Below are positions 38,518-41,501 of a DNA stretch of 41,501 nt, one piece after another. The notes under the pieces are model-generated. The model was not told the origin of the DNA and made no database searches. It saw only the letters and a program-made list of their open reading frames with translations. Made by a program: the position numbers and the translations under genes. Source of the stretch: Nanobdellota archaeon (GTDB taxonomy: Archaea; Nanobdellota; Nanobdellia; Pacearchaeales; GW2011-AR1); NCBI GenBank assembly GCA_027858295.1, contig JAQICZ010000063.1, forward strand, positions 1 through 41,501. Direction: 5' to 3'. Numbering within the stretch: position 1 is the stretch's first letter; every line of letters starts with the position of its first letter.

Positions 38518-39513
38518 TTACTTTCTTTTCTTTTTAACGACTTTTTTATTAGAAGTAGTCTTCCTTGAAACTTTCTTAACTAAATTCTTAAATGTTTTTT
38601 CAACAGAAGATTTCTTTACTGGTCTTTTCTTGACAACTTTCTTTCGATGAATGATTGCATTTGTCGATGCCGCGGACTTTGGCCGTGAGCTTTTAGCAAC
38701 AACCTTCTTCTTAGCAACTTTCTTAACAGCCTTCTTGGCAACTTTCTTTTTAGCAACAACTTTCTTCTTGGCAACTTTCTTAACAGCCTTCTTAGCAACT
38801 TTCTTAGCTACCTTCTTTACAGTCTTCTTTTTAGTAGGATTCTCTTTTTCTTTTAACACCTTTTCTGCTGCCTTTATCTTATCTCTTTCCGCCTTCCTTT
38901 CTTCTCTCTTCTTCTTAGCATCTTCCTTCTTCTTAGCATTTTCTTCTGCTTCTGCCTTTAATCCAACCATCCGTCTCCTATCCTTTTTCTTTTGTTCCTT
39001 AACAACTTCAATCTCAATTTCTGCTAGCTTTTTATCAATCTTTTCTAAATTTTTCTTTAAACCTTTCAATAATACAGAATTATCCTTTGTCGTAAACAAT
39101 TCACCACATTCATCACATGTAAATTCCATTAAAAGTGCTTCATCTTCACTATATTCCAAATTACAATCTTCACAAATATAATATTGCTTTTCTTCACGAC
39201 GATTGATTTGTGTTTCAAATCTCTCTCTCGTTTCCAATAATCTCTTTTTCAAGAACTCTAAACATTTCAAAATTTCAAACTTCCAATAATAGGTATACCA
39301 ACCCTTCTTTTTATCCTTCTTTCTCTCCGAAGAAACAAGCCCATAATCTTCAATTTTGTAAAGAATATTCCTAGTCTGATTAATTGTAATCCCTAACTTT
39401 TTAGCGATATTAAATTCATTTTGATGCTTGTTAGCATATAATAATTCTGCAATTGGTTCACTACCTTTACCTACTGCAAGAACAACAATCTCCTCAAGAA
39501 AATCAATTAACAT
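38518..39513 (-). CDS. tfe: transcription initiation factor TFE (alpha) with long Lys/Ala-rich C-terminal tail
   Basis: Winged helix (NIAKKLGITINQTRNILYKIEDYGLVSSERKKDKKKGWYTYYWKF), Zn ribbon CEDCNLEYSEDEALLMEFTCDECG; C-terminus (KKVAKKAVKKVAKKKVVA)n. Confidence 0.88.
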   Translation of the reverse strand: MLIDFLEEIVVLAVGKGSEPIAELLYANKHQNEFNIAKKLGITINQTRNILYKIEDYGLVSSERKKDKKKGWYTYYWKFEILKCLEFLKKRLLETRERFETQINRREEKQYYICEDCNLEYSEDEALLMEFTCDECGELFTTKDNSVLLKGLKKNLEKIDKKLAEIEIEVVKEQKKKDRRRMVGLKAEAEENAKKKEDAKKKREERKAERDKIKAAEKVLKEKENPTKKKTVKKVAKKVAKKAVKKVAKKKVVAKKKVAKKAVKKVAKKKVVAKSSRPKSAASTNAIIHRKKVVKKRPVKKSSVEKTFKNLVKKVSRKTTSNKKVVKKKRK

Positions 39514-39814
39514 GTTTTATATAAAAAACTCTCAAATAAAAAGCTTTTGTTTTGGATTTCCAGATTTCTGACCAAAAACTCAGACAGTTTTGTTGAAAAA
39601 GCCAACAAAGTAGCTGGAAACCTGAGGTTTGAAGCCTAAAAATATTCCGAATTACCTTGTAACTCCTATAAATACTTACCCTGACGAGTCGAGAGATTCT
39701 GGCCTCAAGCATCCAACTTCTAGCAGAGAAGTTGAAACCAGAAATTTTCAACAGAGCCAATTAGACATCAAATTTATAAACTATATACTCCAATGTATAT
39801 ATCAGAGGTGTAAG

Positions 39815-40489
39815 ATGTCATTATTTGGAAAAAAAGAAAATCCCGCAAGTTCTGTACCACAGTTGCCAAAACTGCCAATATTACCAAGATTGCCAGAACG
39901 TCCTTCTTCTCCCACACCTGCATACAACGATTCTCAAGTTCCCCTAAAAGAATTCCCTACACTAGATCAATCTGATAATCCACAAGATTCTTACGAAGAC
40001 GAAAAAGAAATTCATCAATTGCCTAGTTTCCCAACAAATCAGTTTGAAGAAAAATTCTCTCAGAATACTATTAAAAATGCCATTTCAGGAAGAGATAAAA
40101 TGACTAACGTAAGTAATAGAATACCAGGAGAAAATCTTCCAGAAATGAGCCATCCTATTGAAGGTTATCAAATCGCTCATGAACCAATGGAAAAAAATCC
40201 AGAATTAGAAAAACGATTTATTCCAAAAGATGAGGATGAAGAAGAAGTAAGACAACCATCAACAAAAAGAGAAAAGCCTATTTTTATTAGAATTGACAAA
40301 TTCGAAGAATCATTAAAAATCTTTGAAAAAACAAAAGACAAGATTTCTGAAATTGAGCATTTATTAAAAGAAACAAAAGAACTCAAAAAGAAAGAGCAAG
40401 CAGAATTATCTATTTGGGAAGAAGAAATTCAAAAATTAAAACTACAAATAGAAAAAGTTGATCAAGATATTTTTTCTAAAATAGAATAA
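39815..40489 (+). CDS. hypothetical protein with Pro-rich N-terminus and coiled-coil C-terminus
   Basis: MSLFGKKENPASSVPQLPKLPILPRLPERPSSP; ATG at 39815 preceded by aggtg; TATA-like element upstream. Start moved from 39629. Confidence 0.75.
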   Translation: MSLFGKKENPASSVPQLPKLPILPRLPERPSSPTPAYNDSQVPLKEFPTLDQSDNPQDSYEDEKEIHQLPSFPTNQFEEKFSQNTIKNAISGRDKMTNVSNRIPGENLPEMSHPIEGYQIAHEPMEKNPELEKRFIPKDEDEEEVRQPSTKREKPIFIRIDKFEESLKIFEKTKDKISEIEHLLKETKELKKKEQAELSIWEEEIQKLKLQIEKVDQDIFSKIE

Positions 40490-40490
40490 T

Positions 40491-40865
40491 ATGACCAGCA
40501 CAGAAGAAAACCTAATTCATCTAAAGCTTGACTATTCTCAAGCTAAAGACGCAAAAAAACATATTCTCTCATCAGAAATTAATCTATTGAAAATTACTCA
40601 ATCAATAAAAAAATATAAAAAATTAAGATTAGAAGAATTAAAGCAAAAAGAAAAAATTGCATCAAAATTAAAGTCTACAAGAGCTGATATTCTGTCATTG
40701 CAAAAACTTATGCCCAAAGTAAAAATACCGAAAATATTAATACGAAAAGATGAACCCCAATCACAGCCACTAGAAGAAAACGGTCAAAAGATTACAAGAT
40801 ACGGAACAGTTGAAGACCAACTAAGAAAAATTCAAAGAAAACTAAAAGACCTCGAAGAACATTAA
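40491..40865 (+). CDS. hypothetical coiled-coil protein
   Basis: Start lies directly after the upstream stop; heptad-rich Lys/Glu/Leu sequence. Confidence 0.7.
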   Translation: MTSTEENLIHLKLDYSQAKDAKKHILSSEINLLKITQSIKKYKKLRLEELKQKEKIASKLKSTRADILSLQKLMPKVKIPKILIRKDEPQSQPLEENGQKITRYGTVEDQLRKIQRKLKDLEEH

Positions 40866-41067
40866 TTCTTAAGAATCGCCTGTCACAAACCACTAACCAC
40901 ATACTTAAGCCAACTTGAAAAGAATCAAACTACTAAATTCCCCACTAATTAAACTGCCCAAGAGCTGAGAAGCCTCTCCAATATTTATAACAAACTTCAA
41001 CTAAAATCGACAAGTCATACAACATAGCGTTAACGCTTTCTAAGAACCACCTTATTTATCAAGAACA

Positions 41068-41210
41068 ATTTATGCACGCACTGCGAGGAATAATTAAACT
41101 GCCTTAAAGTGGGTGGGTGGGCTTTCATATCAGCATTATTTCACAGAACAAAAAGCTGAGATGAATTTTGGGAGGGAATAACAAAAATCCCTAAAGGATT
41201 TTTGCAATTA
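41068..41210. repeat. dispersed repeat, family P
   Basis: GCACGCACTGCGAGGAATAATTAAACTGCCTTAAAGTGGGTGGGTGGGCTTTCATATCAGC...GCTGAGATGAATTTTGGGAGGGAATAAC-hairpin. Confidence 0.88.
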
Positions 41211-41221
41211 TAAAAAATAAT

Positions 41222-41500
41222 GGCTCTTCTCCCAATTTTGACTAACTCAAAAGTTTAATTCATTGATATTTAGCAACATTAGCTCATTAAAGACAAAAAA
41301 AGACCTTCGCTACCGCTCAGAATAAAGACACTTTAATTATCGACTCCGTCAGGGGCAAATATTATATTTCAAACAGAAAAACACCATCAATTTTAAAAAA
41401 ATAATTTACACTATTTGCCTCTGCCAGCGGCGATAATTCAAAATTTATATGAGCGGAGCGAACAATTTTTTCAGGTTATGTAAGTTATGTTGAGATTTAG
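41222..41500. repeat. long dispersed repeat, copy B (inverted relative to 8741-9139)
   Basis: See copy A. Confidence 0.93.
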
Positions 41501-41501
41501 A

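Noticed and set aside
38651-39181. 176-aa plus-strand ORF (MIAFVDAADFGRELLATTFFLATFLTAFLATFF...)
   Set aside because: Antisense of the Lys/Ala-rich TFE tail; the hydrophobic repeats are the complement of AAG/GCT codons.
39590-39760. Hammerhead-ribozyme-like core (CTGACGAG ... GAAAC)
   Set aside because: The stem before GAAA is not closed by the CTGANGA strand and the three-way junction cannot be drawn; probably chance.

Overview
AT-rich, gene-dense archaeal chromosome segment. Gene content suggests a DPANN-type archaeon (Pacearchaeota/Woesearchaeota-like, inferred): archaeal AsnRS, GatD and GatE, archaeal-type ProRS, deoxyhypusine synthase, TFE, SpoIIM-like, rhomboid, and proteins with an 'xxLvxYfxxGxxxGxsxxxlkxxLlxxGW' N-terminus. 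Most coding regions are housekeeping genes. The unusual signal lies mainly between the genes. (1) Intergenic regions are a mosaic of short modules that recur across the window. Several carry hairpin slots: the flanking sequence, and sometimes the loop, is conserved while both stem arms change together. (2) A degenerate heptanucleotide tandem repeat (about RYYNACR) occurs at 9 or more loci, including every boundary of a three-gene polyamine/hypusine operon. (3) A displaced 3' fragment of proS differs from the intact gene almost only at synonymous sites. It sits inside a tandem duplication that also gives two diverged membrane-protein paralogs. (4) A direct repeat of the 3' end of tRNA-Arg flanks a 13-bp-stem hairpin. 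Protein-level oddities include a bacterial-type AspRS apparently lacking its GAD insertion domain, a bacterial-type DisA, a TFE with a histone-H1-like lysine-rich tail, a degenerate NMNAT-like protein, and a three-gene set of small papain/NlpC-like proteins. All calls were made by reading the sequence; no database search was run.
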